Source of the DNA: Eubacteriaceae bacterium | Lineage (GTDB): Bacteria > Bacillota > Clostridia > Peptostreptococcales > Anaerovoracaceae | Assembly: GCA_902362435.1 (NCBI GenBank) | Contig: CABIWW010000015.1 | Location: 1 to 54,964, forward strand | Direction: 5' to 3' | Length of the DNA stretch: 54,964 nt | Part shown: in pieces, positions 1-8,569 of the stretch | Numbering within the stretch: the first letter of the stretch is position 1 | Layout of the letters: the number at the start of each line of letters is the position of its first letter | Position numbers and translations under genes: made by a program | Notes under the pieces: generated by a model | The model's input: only the letters and a program-made list of their open reading frames with translations | Databases searched by the model: none | Told to the model about the DNA's origin: nothing

Positions 1-1
1 G

Positions 2-1150
2 CGGGGCAGCAGGTCCGGTGGCGGGTCGAAGGCGGCGCGGAGGCCGAAGGCCGGAGCGGGGCCTGACATAATGGGTGACAAGAACGTGGTCGTCGCCGGA
101 AAGCCGGTGATCGTCGATCGCATCGGTGACCTGGAGTTTGAAATATCCCCGATGAGCTTTTATCAGGTGAATCCGGTGCAGATGAAGCGGCTTTATGACA
201 AGGTAAGAGAATACTGCGGGTTCGATACGGATGCCGGGCAGGCAGGAAATGCAGCAGCTGCAGAAGCGCAGGCGGACGGGATCATGGATGGTGCCGGGCA
301 GCAGGATAATGAGGATAAACCGGTAGTGCTCGACCTTTACTGCGGGATAGGGACCATAGGTCTTTACTGTGCGGATGCAGCAAAAGCAGTAGTCGGGATC
401 GAATCGGTGAAAGAAGCAGTGATCGATGCGAACAGGAACGCAGTCATAAATAATATCGTCAATGCACGATATATCTGCGGAAAAGCAGAAGAGATCCTGC
501 CGCAGTACATGAAGGCAGCTCAAAGTATCGAAAGCTCAGAGAATGTGGACAGTGCAGAGCGAACAGAAAATACAGTGAATGCAGATGGCGCAGATAATCC
601 AGGCAGGATCGATCCTGAGCTTGCCGTGCTGATACACTCGGCAGAAATCGCGATACTCGATCCTCCGAGAGCCGGATGCAGACCTGAACTTCTCGAAGCA
701 GTGGCAAACTCCGGAGTGGATCGTATAGTCTATATCTCATGCGATGCCGCAACCCTTGCCAGAGACATAAAACTGCTCGGCGACTTAGGTTACAGATTCA
801 TCGAAGCAACACCGGTAGACATGTTTCCTTGGACGGGACACGTTGAGACGGTTGTTCTTTTGTCCCAACAAAAGCCGGATGACACGATAGAGATCGACTT
901 AGACTTGGACGAGCTGGATGCTACAAGTGCCGAGTTGAAAGCAACCTATCAGGAAATCAAAGATTATGTGCTGAAAGAATTTGGCTTGAAGGTTTCAAAT
1001 TTATATATTTCTCAAATCAAAAGGAAATGTGGAATCGAAGTAGGAGAGAACTATAATCTGCCAAAGACAGAAAATCCAAAAGTGCCACAGTGTCCGAAAG
1101 AGAAAGAAGAAGCAATTAAGGCTGCCCTGAAATATTTTGCGATGATCTAA
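2..1150 (+). CDS. rlmD: RlmD/RumA-type 23S rRNA (uracil-5-)-methyltransferase, 5' end outside window, element-encoded C-terminal tail
   Basis: This is the catalytic part of a TrmA/RlmD-family, SAM-dependent 23S rRNA uracil-C5 methyltransferase. The reading frame is open to the window edge, so the start, the TRAM domain and any Fe-S cysteines lie upstream. Visible motifs are SPMSFYQVNP, the SAM loop LDLYCGIGTIGL, ILDPPRAGC, and VYISCD with the expected catalytic cysteine. Two Ala/Asp/Glu/Asn-rich insertions (about 235-320 and 510-610) are unusual for the family. The host part ends at VETVV (842-856). The last 97 codons are supplied by the integrated element and include a Lys/Cys-rich module with KVSNLYISQIKRKCG and a C-terminal EKEEAIKAALKYFAMI. 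The original host ending is probably the seven codons left at 54285-54308. Confidence 0.9.
   Translation, partial: RGSRSGGGSKAARRPKAGAGPDIMGDKNVVVAGKPVIVDRIGDLEFEISPMSFYQVNPVQMKRLYDKVREYCGFDTDAGQAGNAAAAEAQADGIMDGAGQQDNEDKPVVLDLYCGIGTIGLYCADAAKAVVGIESVKEAVIDANRNAVINNIVNARYICGKAEEILPQYMKAAQSIESSENVDSAERTENTVNADGADNPGRIDPELAVLIHSAEIAILDPPRAGCRPELLEAVANSGVDRIVYISCDAATLARDIKLLGDLGYRFIEATPVDMFPWTGHVETVVLLSQQKPDDTIEIDLDLDELDATSAELKATYQEIKDYVLKEFGLKVSNLYISQIKRKCGIEVGENYNLPKTENPKVPQCPKEKEEAIKAALKYFAMI
841..852 (+). other. attL core of the outer element
   Basis: CGTTGAGACGGT lies in the codons for VETV of rlmD and is repeated at 54269-54280 in the recombinase gene. Sequence to the left is host rlmD. 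Sequence to the right is element DNA encoding the replacement tail and then tnpV. Large serine recombinases cut with a 2-base overlap, so the true crossover dinucleotide lies somewhere in this core. Confidence 0.8.
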
Positions 1151-1181
1151 GGACATTGCTGATTTCAAGGAGGAATAACAC

Positions 1182-1553
1182 ATGAAAAGCACATTTGAAA
1201 AAATGGGTGGAACCTACACACTTGGCGCAGACGGAATTTACTATCCGAATCTTGTCAGTACAGATGAAGAACCGCATTATGGGAAATATGGAATGATGCG
1301 AAAAACGTATCTGAAAGAGCATCGTCCGGCAATGTATTCACTGTATATGTTGGAAGACAGACTGACAGAACATCTGAATACTGTGGACGATGAAGCACAG
1401 GAGAGAATGGATATTCTGGTGCGTCAGATGATGGAGAGGCAGGGCATTACGGAAGAATTGAAAGCTTGTGACCAGATGGAATGGGTCAGAGCGGTAAATG
1501 GTATTCGTAATATGGTAGAAGAGATTGTGTTAAAAGAATTGGTCTATATTTAA
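1182..1553 (+). CDS. tnpV: TnpV family transposon-encoded protein
   Basis: A 123-residue soluble protein of the TnpV type, known from Tn4451-like and related clostridial elements; its molecular role is not established. It has the typical opening (MGGTYTLGADGIYYPNL) and a conserved core with KYGMMRKTYLKEHRP followed by a long acidic helical region. The start is set by AAGGAGG seven to eight bases before the ATG. It sits 31 bp after the attL-derived rlmD tail and is followed by a hairpin terminator. Its position next to attL, with a TnpX-like recombinase next to attR, fits a TnpX/TnpV element. Confidence 0.85.
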   Translation: MKSTFEKMGGTYTLGADGIYYPNLVSTDEEPHYGKYGMMRKTYLKEHRPAMYSLYMLEDRLTEHLNTVDDEAQERMDILVRQMMERQGITEELKACDQMEWVRAVNGIRNMVEEIVLKELVYI

Positions 1554-1559
1554 AGTGTG

Positions 1560-1585
1560 GAAAGCTCCTTCGGGAGCTTTTTGCT
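1560..1585 (+). terminator. Rho-independent terminator after tnpV
   Basis: GCTCC-TTCG-GGAGC stem-loop followed by TTTTTGCTGTTT, seven bases after the tnpV stop codon. Confidence 0.85.
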
Positions 1586-1626
1586 GTTTATAAAATAAAT
1601 TCTGTCGGAGATTTTGATTTAATGAT

Positions 1627-1655
1627 TTGATTTATAAAACTGGCAATGATACAAT
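1627..1655 (+). promoter_or_regulatory. Candidate sigma-A promoter of the two-component operon
   Basis: TTGATT and TACAAT are separated by 17 bp, ending 30 bp before the response-regulator start. This is a consensus match by eye only. Confidence 0.55.
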
Positions 1656-1685
1656 TAGCGTAATTTGTAAGAAAGCAGAGAAAAT

Positions 1686-2369
1686 ATGAGTGAAAAGTTA
1701 CTGATTGTTGAAGATGACAAAAAATTAAATGATGGAATCCGTCTGGCTTTAAAGAATGATGCTTATTTCTTTTATCAGTGCAGAACTTTGCAGGAAGCGA
1801 GAGCGATTCTAAACAGGGAAGACATTACATTAGTTTTATTAGATGTGAACTTGCCGGATGGGAATGGGATTGATTTTGTAAGAGAAATAAGGAAAAACAG
1901 TCAGGTGCCGATTATTCTGCTTACAGTAAATAACATGGAAGTGGATATTGTGACAGGATTGGAAGCAGGGGCAAATGATTATATTACGAAACCGTTTAGT
2001 TTGATGGTTTTGCGTGCAAGAGTGTCTGTGCAGCTTAGAAATAAAGAGGCAGCAGCTAAGAATTCTATGGAGCTTGATGGATTTGAGTTCTATTTCGATA
2101 AAATGGAATTTTTCAAAGATGGAGAACCTATTGAACTTAGTAAGACAGAACAAAAGCTCCTTAGAGTGCTGTGTGAAAACAGAGGAAAAGTATTGAAACG
2201 GGAATATCTGATTGACGAGGTATGGCAGGGAGATACAGAGTTTGTGGATGCCCATGCCTTGACTGTTGCAATCAAACGCCTCAGAGACAAATTAGAAGAT
2301 GATACGCAGAAGCCTGAATATATCAAGACGGTTTATGGAATTGGTTATACATGGGCGGTGAATGGATGA
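1686..2369 (+). CDS. OmpR-family response regulator (outer element)
   Basis: A 227-aa regulator with an N-terminal receiver domain (acidic pocket E9/D10/D11, phosphoacceptor D53 in LLDVNLPDG, K102 in ITKPF) and a C-terminal winged-helix DNA-binding domain (about 130-225, ending YGIGYTW). It is expected to act as a cytoplasmic, phosphorylation-controlled transcription factor. The kinase gene starts on its stop codon (ATGA overlap), and an ATPase/FtsX permease pair lies immediately downstream. That arrangement is typical of antimicrobial-peptide sensing and export modules, so the transporter genes are the likely targets. The inducing compound cannot be read from the sequence. Confidence 0.93.
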   Translation: MSEKLLIVEDDKKLNDGIRLALKNDAYFFYQCRTLQEARAILNREDITLVLLDVNLPDGNGIDFVREIRKNSQVPIILLTVNNMEVDIVTGLEAGANDYITKPFSLMVLRARVSVQLRNKEAAAKNSMELDGFEFYFDKMEFFKDGEPIELSKTEQKLLRVLCENRGKVLKREYLIDEVWQGDTEFVDAHALTVAIKRLRDKLEDDTQKPEYIKTVYGIGYTWAVNG

Positions 2370-3274
2370 TAGAAACAATTATGTTGATTGTAGTTATATT
2401 TGTCCTGAGCGGAGTTTTTTGGTACAGCTTTTTTTATCAGAAAGAAAAAAAGCTTTTGAACCGGCTGCAGCAAATGCTGGACTGTGCAATAGATGGAGAA
2501 CTGGAACGGACAGAAATATCAGAAGAAAAGTATTCTGCTCTTGAAAACAGCATGAAACAATATATAGACAGTAGCTTTCTGGCAGGAAAAAATCAACAGG
2601 AACAGAAAGAAGTGATACAAAAACTTATTTCAGATATTGCGCATCAGACACTGACTCCTATTTCAAATCTGAAAATCTATGGAGAAATACTCTCTGAAGT
2701 GAGTAATGAAAATCAGGAGGAAATAGCTACCATTTTGGAGCAAACAGAGAAATTAGATTTTTTGATACAATCATTGGTCAAATTATCACGGATGGAGAGT
2801 GGAATTATCGCAGTACATTCGGAGGATACTACTATTAAGCAGATGCTTGAATCTATACAGCAACAGTTTAACGTAAAAGTAAGGGAGAAGAATATTACTC
2901 TGAGCCTATGTGACACGGATTTGCATATTCGATGTGATTCAAAATGGACTGTGGAGGCACTCGGAAATATTGTAGACAATGCGATTAAATACACAGCATG
3001 TGGGGGAAATGTTCAGATAAAAGTCGAGCAGTATTCTTTTTTTGTAAAGATTGATATCATTGATGATGGCATTGGAATAGAAAAAGAAGAAATACCAAAG
3101 ATATTTGGAAGGTTTTATCGGAGTCTGTCAGTGGCAGACCAGCCAGGAGTAGGAATTGGCTTATTCCTTGCAAGAGAGATCATTCAGGCACAAAAGGGGT
3201 ATATAAAAGTGACATCAAAGAGAGGAAAGGGTTCTACATTTTCTGTGTTTCTTCCGATAGCAAAGAAGGAATAG
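2366..3274 (+). CDS. Sensor histidine kinase (outer element)
   Basis: A 302-aa membrane kinase with one clear N-terminal membrane segment (about 4-24), little or no extracytoplasmic domain, a linker, a DHp domain with H93 in SDIAHQTLTP, and an HATPase domain (N-box NIVDNAIKYT, G-boxes IIDDGIGIE and GVGIGLFLARE). The start at 2366 is chosen because it gives the ATGA overlap with the regulator; an in-frame ATG at 2351 is possible. The short sensor region suggests that it reads the transporter or the membrane rather than a soluble ligand, as in other peptide-resistance modules; this is inference. Confidence 0.9.
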   Translation: MIETIMLIVVIFVLSGVFWYSFFYQKEKKLLNRLQQMLDCAIDGELERTEISEEKYSALENSMKQYIDSSFLAGKNQQEQKEVIQKLISDIAHQTLTPISNLKIYGEILSEVSNENQEEIATILEQTEKLDFLIQSLVKLSRMESGIIAVHSEDTTIKQMLESIQQQFNVKVREKNITLSLCDTDLHIRCDSKWTVEALGNIVDNAIKYTACGGNVQIKVEQYSFFVKIDIIDDGIGIEKEEIPKIFGRFYRSLSVADQPGVGIGLFLAREIIQAQKGYIKVTSKRGKGSTFSVFLPIAKKE

Positions 3275-3327
3275 TATCAAAACTGTGATATTTCAGAAAC
3301 CAGATGGAGACATTGTTATGATAAAGT

Positions 3328-3357
3328 CTGTATTGTAAAGATCAATACAGGCTTTTT
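3328..3357 (+). terminator. Hairpin with U-run between kinase gene and ABC genes
   Basis: CTGTATTG and CAATACAG pair across a 7-base loop and are followed by GCTTTTTTG, ending 15 bp before the ATPase start. It can end the regulator operon or act as an attenuator in front of the transporter. Confidence 0.7.
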
Positions 3358-3372
3358 TGACGGGAGGATGGC

Positions 3373-4053
3373 ATGAATATATTAAAAGCAGTAAATTTAC
3401 GAAAAATATATGGGCAGGGAGAAACAGAAGTCAGGGCTCTTGATGGTATAAACCTGGAAGTAGAAAAAGGGGAGTTTGTAGCGATTGTTGGAACCTCTGG
3501 AAGTGGAAAGTCTACATTGCTTCATATCATTGGTGGTTTGGATAATCCAACATCCGGTCAGGTCATTGTTGACGGACAGAATTTAAGCCATATGACAGAT
3601 GAAGAGCTTACTATTTTTAGGCGTAGAAATATTGGATTTGTATTTCAACAGTATAATCTGGTTCCGATGCTGAATGTATGGGAAAATATTGTTCTTCCTG
3701 TAAAACTGGATGGAAAAAAGATTGAAAAAGGCTATGTAAATGAAATCATAGATACACTGGGCATTCGGACAAAACTGGAAAATCTTCCAAGTGCACTGTC
3801 AGGGGGTCAGCAGCAAAGGGTGGCAATCGCAAGAGCATTAGCGGCAAAACCTGCTATTTTGCTGGCAGATGAACCGACAGGCAATCTGGACTCAAAAACG
3901 AGTCAGGATGTATTGGGACTTTTAAAAGTCACCAGTAAGCGTTTTCATCAAACGATTGTAATGATTACTCACAATGAGGAGATTGCCCAGATGGCTGACA
4001 GGATTTTACAGATTGAAGACGGAAAAATTGTTTCAGACAGTGGTTTGGTATAG
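3373..4053 (+). CDS. ABC transporter ATP-binding protein, MacB/LolD/BceA type
   Basis: A 226-aa nucleotide-binding subunit with Walker A GTSGSGKST, Q-loop FVFQQYNL, signature LSGGQQQRVAIARA, and Walker B ILLADEPTGNLD. Its length and the PTGNLD motif match the MacB/LolD/BceA branch, which pairs with FtsX-type permeases rather than classic 6-TM exporters. The start follows GGGAGGATGGC. The partner permease starts 14 bp downstream. It probably energises resistance to a peptide or other envelope-active compound under control of the adjacent two-component system; the substrate is unknown. Confidence 0.93.
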   Translation: MNILKAVNLRKIYGQGETEVRALDGINLEVEKGEFVAIVGTSGSGKSTLLHIIGGLDNPTSGQVIVDGQNLSHMTDEELTIFRRRNIGFVFQQYNLVPMLNVWENIVLPVKLDGKKIEKGYVNEIIDTLGIRTKLENLPSALSGGQQQRVAIARALAAKPAILLADEPTGNLDSKTSQDVLGLLKVTSKRFHQTIVMITHNEEIAQMADRILQIEDGKIVSDSGLV

Positions 4054-4066
4054 TGAGGGCGTTTAT

Positions 4067-6616
4067 ATGGTAAAAGTAGAGAATAAAGAAACGTTACGAT
4101 TATTGACGAAACGTTTTATGAAAATGAACCGAGCAAGAAATATTATTGCTGTTATTGCAATCATGTTGACATCACTGTTATTTACAAGCCTCTTTGTGGG
4201 GAGCGTATCCATGATACTTTCCAAAAGAGCAACGGAAATTAAGCAATTTATGGATTCATCCCATGCTATTGCGCAGAATTTGTCAGAAGAAGATGCGGAG
4301 AGATTGCAAAAAACAATAGAACAAAGTGATGAGGTGGAACGATATGGAACAGGCATTTTTCTGGGAGCAGGAAGAGATAAACATTTTGGCTTTTCAGTAG
4401 AAGTTAGATATGCAGATAAAAATATGGCAGAAAGCTTTAATTGTCTGCCAACTACAGGAAGACTGCCAGAGAAGGAAAATGAAGTAGCAGTCAGCAGCTT
4501 GGTACTGGAAGCATTGGGAGTTACACCAAAGATTGGGGAAGAAGTCACGCTGACGTGGGAAGTAAATCCAATGCTGAAACAATACAAAACAGATACATTC
4601 CAGATATGTGGATTTTGGCAGGGTGATAAGGCTGTTTTAGGTCAGATGGTCTGGGTATCTGAAGCCTATGCGAAGGAGAATTGTTATCCTGTTACACAGA
4701 AAGAATTAGAAAATGGTATCTATAATGGGGGAAAGGAGTATTCTGTCTGGTACAAGAATCTTTGGAATCTGGAAAAGAAAACAGAAAATATATCTAAGAC
4801 AGCAGGATTTACGAAAGCAGGGACAGGATTGGAGATCAATCCGGCATATAATCTTTTTGAAGAAGATTCATTTTCATTCACTTCCCTTATTGTAATGGTA
4901 CTGTTTGTGATATTGGCTGGTTACTTAATTATTTATAATATTTTTAATATATCCGTGAAAACGGATATTAGAGCCTATGGATTATTGAAGAACGTGGGAA
5001 CAACAGGAAAACAATTGAAAAAAATTGTACGTATGCAGGCATGGAAATTGTCAGCAGTGGGGATTCCAATCGGATTGATTTTCGGTTATCTTGCAGGTTT
5101 TTGTATGTCGCCGTCTCTGACAGCAGATGCCCAAATCAGTGCACAGGCAGGAAAGACTGCACAGACAGTAGTATCAGCTAATCCTTTGATTTTTTTTGCA
5201 GCAGCACTTCTGACACTTTTAACGGTGTATTTATCCAGTCTACAGGCTTGTAAAATGGTGGAAAGAGTTTCGCCTGTGGAAGCCCTACATTTGGCAGAAG
5301 GAGAGCAGTCACAGAAGAAAATAAAAAAGAATACTTCTGTAACCTGGTGGGGAATGGCAGTTCAAAATGTGTTCCATAACTGGAAAAAGGGATTGATTGT
5401 TATGTTTTCTATCGCTCTTTCTATGGTAGTGGTCAACTGTATTGTGATGTTGGTGCAGGGATATGATTTTGAGTCTTACCGGAATATATTTTTAGCATCT
5501 GATTTTCAACTGGATCAGATGACCGACACTTTATCGAATACAAATTTCAATGGTATTACACCTGAAATCAAAGAGATTCTGAATAAGTGTCCGGAAAGTG
5601 AGAAAACAGGATATGTGTATTATTCGGAAGAAAGACATAAGATGGAACCGGCACTTTTGAAAACGTGGGAGACATTGGCAGAAAAAAACAAAGAAAACTG
5701 GACAGATTATGAAAAGCAAATCTGGGAGGAAACAAAAGCGGATAATACTGTAAAGGTTCATTTCCTCGGAATTAGTGAAGCGGTGTTTGATATGTTAGAA
5801 TGGAAAGGGGAAAAATGTTCCTGGGATACGTTTAAAAGTGGGGATTATGTGATTGTGGACTATAGTGATAAATATACAGAACAACCAGTTTCTTATTATC
5901 AGTCTGGCGAAACTTTTAAAATGGAGTACGGAAACGGAAAACAGAAAGATTATGGGGTGATCGGAGAAGCTATGATGCCATATTCCCTGGATTATCCGTA
6001 TGCAGATTCTGTTTATGTTACAGTAATGGTCCCAGAAGAAGAGTATATCACCCAGACAGAAAATCAATCAGCAATGTATGCTACTATTGATGCCAAGAAG
6101 GGCGAGGATAAGCAAGTAAAAGAATACATTGATAAAAATGTTTTGAAAGAAAATGATATGATAAATGTTTTTTCTGTATTGGATATGAAGGCGAGCTTTA
6201 GGCGGTTTGTCAGTAAATATTATATGATCGGTAGTTTTCTTGTCGTTATTTTAGCCTTTATTGGCATTATGAATTTCTTTAATACAACAGCAACTTCTGT
6301 AATTAGCAGAAAAAAAGAACTGGCACTTTTGGAAGTTGTTGGAATGACGAAAAAACAGATATCGAAAATGCTAGTGGCTGAGGGATTCCTATATTTGGGA
6401 GGCGCATTTATGATTGCAGTATTGTTAGTTGCGGTTGGAGCAAAGCAGATTTTAATAAATACGCTCGGTACGGCATTTTTCTTCCGGCTACATCTTACGA
6501 TAGTGCCATGTGTGCTTATGATTCCAATTTTGGTTGGGATTGCGTATGTGATACCAAAGTATCAGTTTGAAAAGATGAGTCGGGAAAGTGTTGTTGAAAG
6601 AATTCGCAAGGAATAG
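4067..6616 (+). CDS. FtsX-type ABC transporter permease (outer element)
   Basis: An 849-aa membrane protein with one N-terminal TM segment (about 24-46), a large first extracytoplasmic domain, a central TM bundle with the FtsX/MacB-like core (about 265-440), a further TM segment and second large external domain (about 460-710), and a C-terminal TM cluster whose motif SRKKELALLEVVGMTKKQ is the usual coupling region. The ATG at 4067 follows GAGGGCG; upstream ATGs in the frame lie inside the ATPase gene. Two FtsX domains and long external loops resemble peptide-resistance permeases. It is followed by a terminator and then by the group II intron. Confidence 0.9.
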   Translation: MVKVENKETLRLLTKRFMKMNRARNIIAVIAIMLTSLLFTSLFVGSVSMILSKRATEIKQFMDSSHAIAQNLSEEDAERLQKTIEQSDEVERYGTGIFLGAGRDKHFGFSVEVRYADKNMAESFNCLPTTGRLPEKENEVAVSSLVLEALGVTPKIGEEVTLTWEVNPMLKQYKTDTFQICGFWQGDKAVLGQMVWVSEAYAKENCYPVTQKELENGIYNGGKEYSVWYKNLWNLEKKTENISKTAGFTKAGTGLEINPAYNLFEEDSFSFTSLIVMVLFVILAGYLIIYNIFNISVKTDIRAYGLLKNVGTTGKQLKKIVRMQAWKLSAVGIPIGLIFGYLAGFCMSPSLTADAQISAQAGKTAQTVVSANPLIFFAAALLTLLTVYLSSLQACKMVERVSPVEALHLAEGEQSQKKIKKNTSVTWWGMAVQNVFHNWKKGLIVMFSIALSMVVVNCIVMLVQGYDFESYRNIFLASDFQLDQMTDTLSNTNFNGITPEIKEILNKCPESEKTGYVYYSEERHKMEPALLKTWETLAEKNKENWTDYEKQIWEETKADNTVKVHFLGISEAVFDMLEWKGEKCSWDTFKSGDYVIVDYSDKYTEQPVSYYQSGETFKMEYGNGKQKDYGVIGEAMMPYSLDYPYADSVYVTVMVPEEEYITQTENQSAMYATIDAKKGEDKQVKEYIDKNVLKENDMINVFSVLDMKASFRRFVSKYYMIGSFLVVILAFIGIMNFFNTTATSVISRKKELALLEVVGMTKKQISKMLVAEGFLYLGGAFMIAVLLVAVGAKQILINTLGTAFFFRLHLTIVPCVLMIPILVGIAYVIPKYQFEKMSRESVVERIRKE

Positions 6617-6633
6617 AAACAAGGTATCAATTA

Positions 6634-6668
6634 GGCGTATGGATTTGCTGATCCATGCGCCTCTTTTT
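6634..6668 (+). terminator. Rho-independent terminator after the permease gene, directly before the group II intron
   Basis: An 11-bp nearly perfect stem (GGCGTATGGAT with ATCCATGCGCC) is followed by TCTTTTTAG. The intron 5' end (GTGCG) begins at 6670, immediately after the T-run. Confidence 0.85.
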
Positions 6669-6669
6669 A

Positions 6670-8562
6670 GTGCGCCTTGCGGCGCACGTCGCTAATGGAT
6701 GAAAGTTCCTAATCCACCCTAGTAGTGGGAAGGATACAGCCGAACACCAAGGGTGTCCATCGTGAGGTGGAATCTGAAGGAAGGTGTAGGCAAATCTCTG
6801 GTCTGACGAACAGAAATCACATGAGGCTATGGTTAAGGATAAGGTTGCTAAACAAACTAAAGTCCAATAACTACTCGGAATTAACTATAGTATATGTGGC
6901 AGATGTATGGAGAGAAAGTGACGTGTGGTACCAAGGGAGGTCTCGTCAGCGGATGGAAACAGAGTATGAAATCCGTCAGTAACAACGAATGGCGAGAAGT
7001 CAGCAGAAGCCATAGTAAACCAGTGGTTGCAAACACTGGCGAAGGGCTGAACTTTAGGAGACACAAGCAATGAATGTAACTGAAAGTAGATTTAAGAACA
7101 GACAACTTCATATAGAGGACTATCTGCAAATGGTATCTGCGGAACAGAAAGAGTATGCAGAAGTGTTCGACTACTCAAAGATTACTGAAAAGAGCGGTGT
7201 CATCACAGACTATTGGACGAACAATCTTTTGGACATGATTTTGCGAAAAGACAATCTTAATAATGCCTATAAACAAGTCAAAAGAAACAAGGGGAATGGT
7301 GGAATCGATGGTATGCAGGTGGATGAACTTCTGCCCTTCCTTAGAGAAAACCAGGAATCCTTAATCCAAGAGATAAGGGAAGGAAAATATAAACCGAACC
7401 CGGTTCGAAGGGTAGAAATACCCAAGGAAACAAAGGGCGAGTTCCGAAAGTTAGGAGTTCCTACGGTTGTTGATAGAGTTATACAGCAGGCAATCGCACA
7501 GGAATTATCGCCAATCTATGAGGAGCAATTCTCAGAAAGCAGTTTTGGTTTCAGACCGAAAAGAGGAGCACATGATGCTCTTAGACGGTGCCAGAAGAAT
7601 GTAAACGACGGTTATGTATATGTGGTAGATATGGACTTGGAAAAATTCTTCGACACAGTAAGCCAGAGTAAGCTAATCGAGGTTTTGGCACGAACCATCA
7701 AAGATGGCAGAGTTATATCCCTGATACACAAATATCTTAACGCAGGAGTAATCGCAAATGGAATGTTTGAAAGTACAGAGGTAGGTATGCCACAAGGAGG
7801 TCCGCTTAGTCCGTTGCTTAGCAATGTAATGTTAAATGAGTTGGACAAGGAACTTGAGCGCAGAGGACATAGATTTGTCCGATATGCAGACGATTGTATG
7901 ATTTTCTGCAAGAGCAGAAAAAGTGCGGAAAGAACCTTAAAGAACATCATCCCATTTATAGAAGGAAAACTATTCCTGAAAGTAAATCGGAAGAAAACAG
8001 AGGTGGCTCACATCAGCAAAGTCAAATACCTTGGATATACCTTTTATAGATACAAAGGTAAATGCAGATTTAGAGTACACCCAAAGTCGGTAGTCAAGAT
8101 GAAAAATAAAATCAGAGAACTTACTGACAGAAACAAGGGCATTAGCAACGAGATACGAGAAAAGAAGTATCAAGAGTATGTGTGAGGATGGGTGGAATAT
8201 TTCAGACTTGCAGATATGAAAGGACTTCTCAAAACAACAGATGAATGGGCAAGGCGCAGAATCCGAGCGGTCTATTGGAAACAATGGAAGAAAATCAAAA
8301 CAAAATACCGAATGTTAAAAGCCTTGGGCTTGGAACATTGGAAAGCAAAGGAACTTGCGTGCAGTAGGAAAGGTTATTGGAGAATGGCACAGGTGCTAAA
8401 TGCAGTAATCACAAATAAAATAATAGTCAGGCTGGGATATACATCCATGCTTGACTATTATCTGGTAGTCTATGAAAACTAAGGAACCGCCTTGGTACGG
8501 AACCGTATGCCAGGTGGTGTGGGAGGACGGTAAATAAAATAATTATTTACCTCCTACCCGAT
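6670..8562 (+). mobile_element. Group II intron with maturase/reverse-transcriptase ORF (interrupted)
   Basis: The 5' boundary is read as GTGCGCC at 6670. The following 400 bases have no credible gene and have the look of intron RNA domain I-III (conserved patches near 6700-6860, for example CCATCGTGAGGTGGAATC). The maturase ORF lies at 7070-8482. The 3' end is structured: CCGTATGCC...GGACGG and a hairpin GGTAAATAA/TTATTTACC, ending CCCGAT near 8562. The intron lies in the same direction as, and immediately after, a terminator hairpin, the preferred target of group IIC-like introns. The subclass is not proven; boundaries are uncertain by a few bases. Confidence 0.85.
7070..8482 (+). pseudogene. 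ltrA: Group II intron reverse transcriptase/maturase (LtrA type) with internal TGA
   Basis: Read through, this is a 470-codon LtrA-type protein that helps the intron splice and retrotranspose. RT motifs are in order: KGNGGIDGMQVDE, SFGFRPKRGAHDAL, DMDLEKFFDTV, GMPQGGPLSPLLSN, and the catalytic FVRYADDCMIF. The maturase (X) domain follows, with WVEYFRLADMKGLL and RRRIRAVYWKQWK. Codon 372 is TGA (8183-8185) in the sequence QEYV-stop-GWVEYF; the same frame continues intact to 8482. A CGA-to-TGA change is the simplest explanation. Without readthrough the product lacks most of the maturase domain. The ATG follows AGGAG. Could be a sequencing error or recoding; otherwise a recent nonsense mutation. 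Confidence 0.88.
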
Positions 8563-8569
8563 AAGGAAA

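Noticed and set aside
6725..6982. Open frame of 85 codons upstream of the intron maturase
   Set aside because: It lies in the structured RNA part of the group II intron, has no ribosome-binding site, and its product looks random.
8192..8482. Separate small gene downstream of the reverse transcriptase
   Set aside because: It is in the same frame as the RT and encodes the rest of its maturase domain; the single TGA is the only break.
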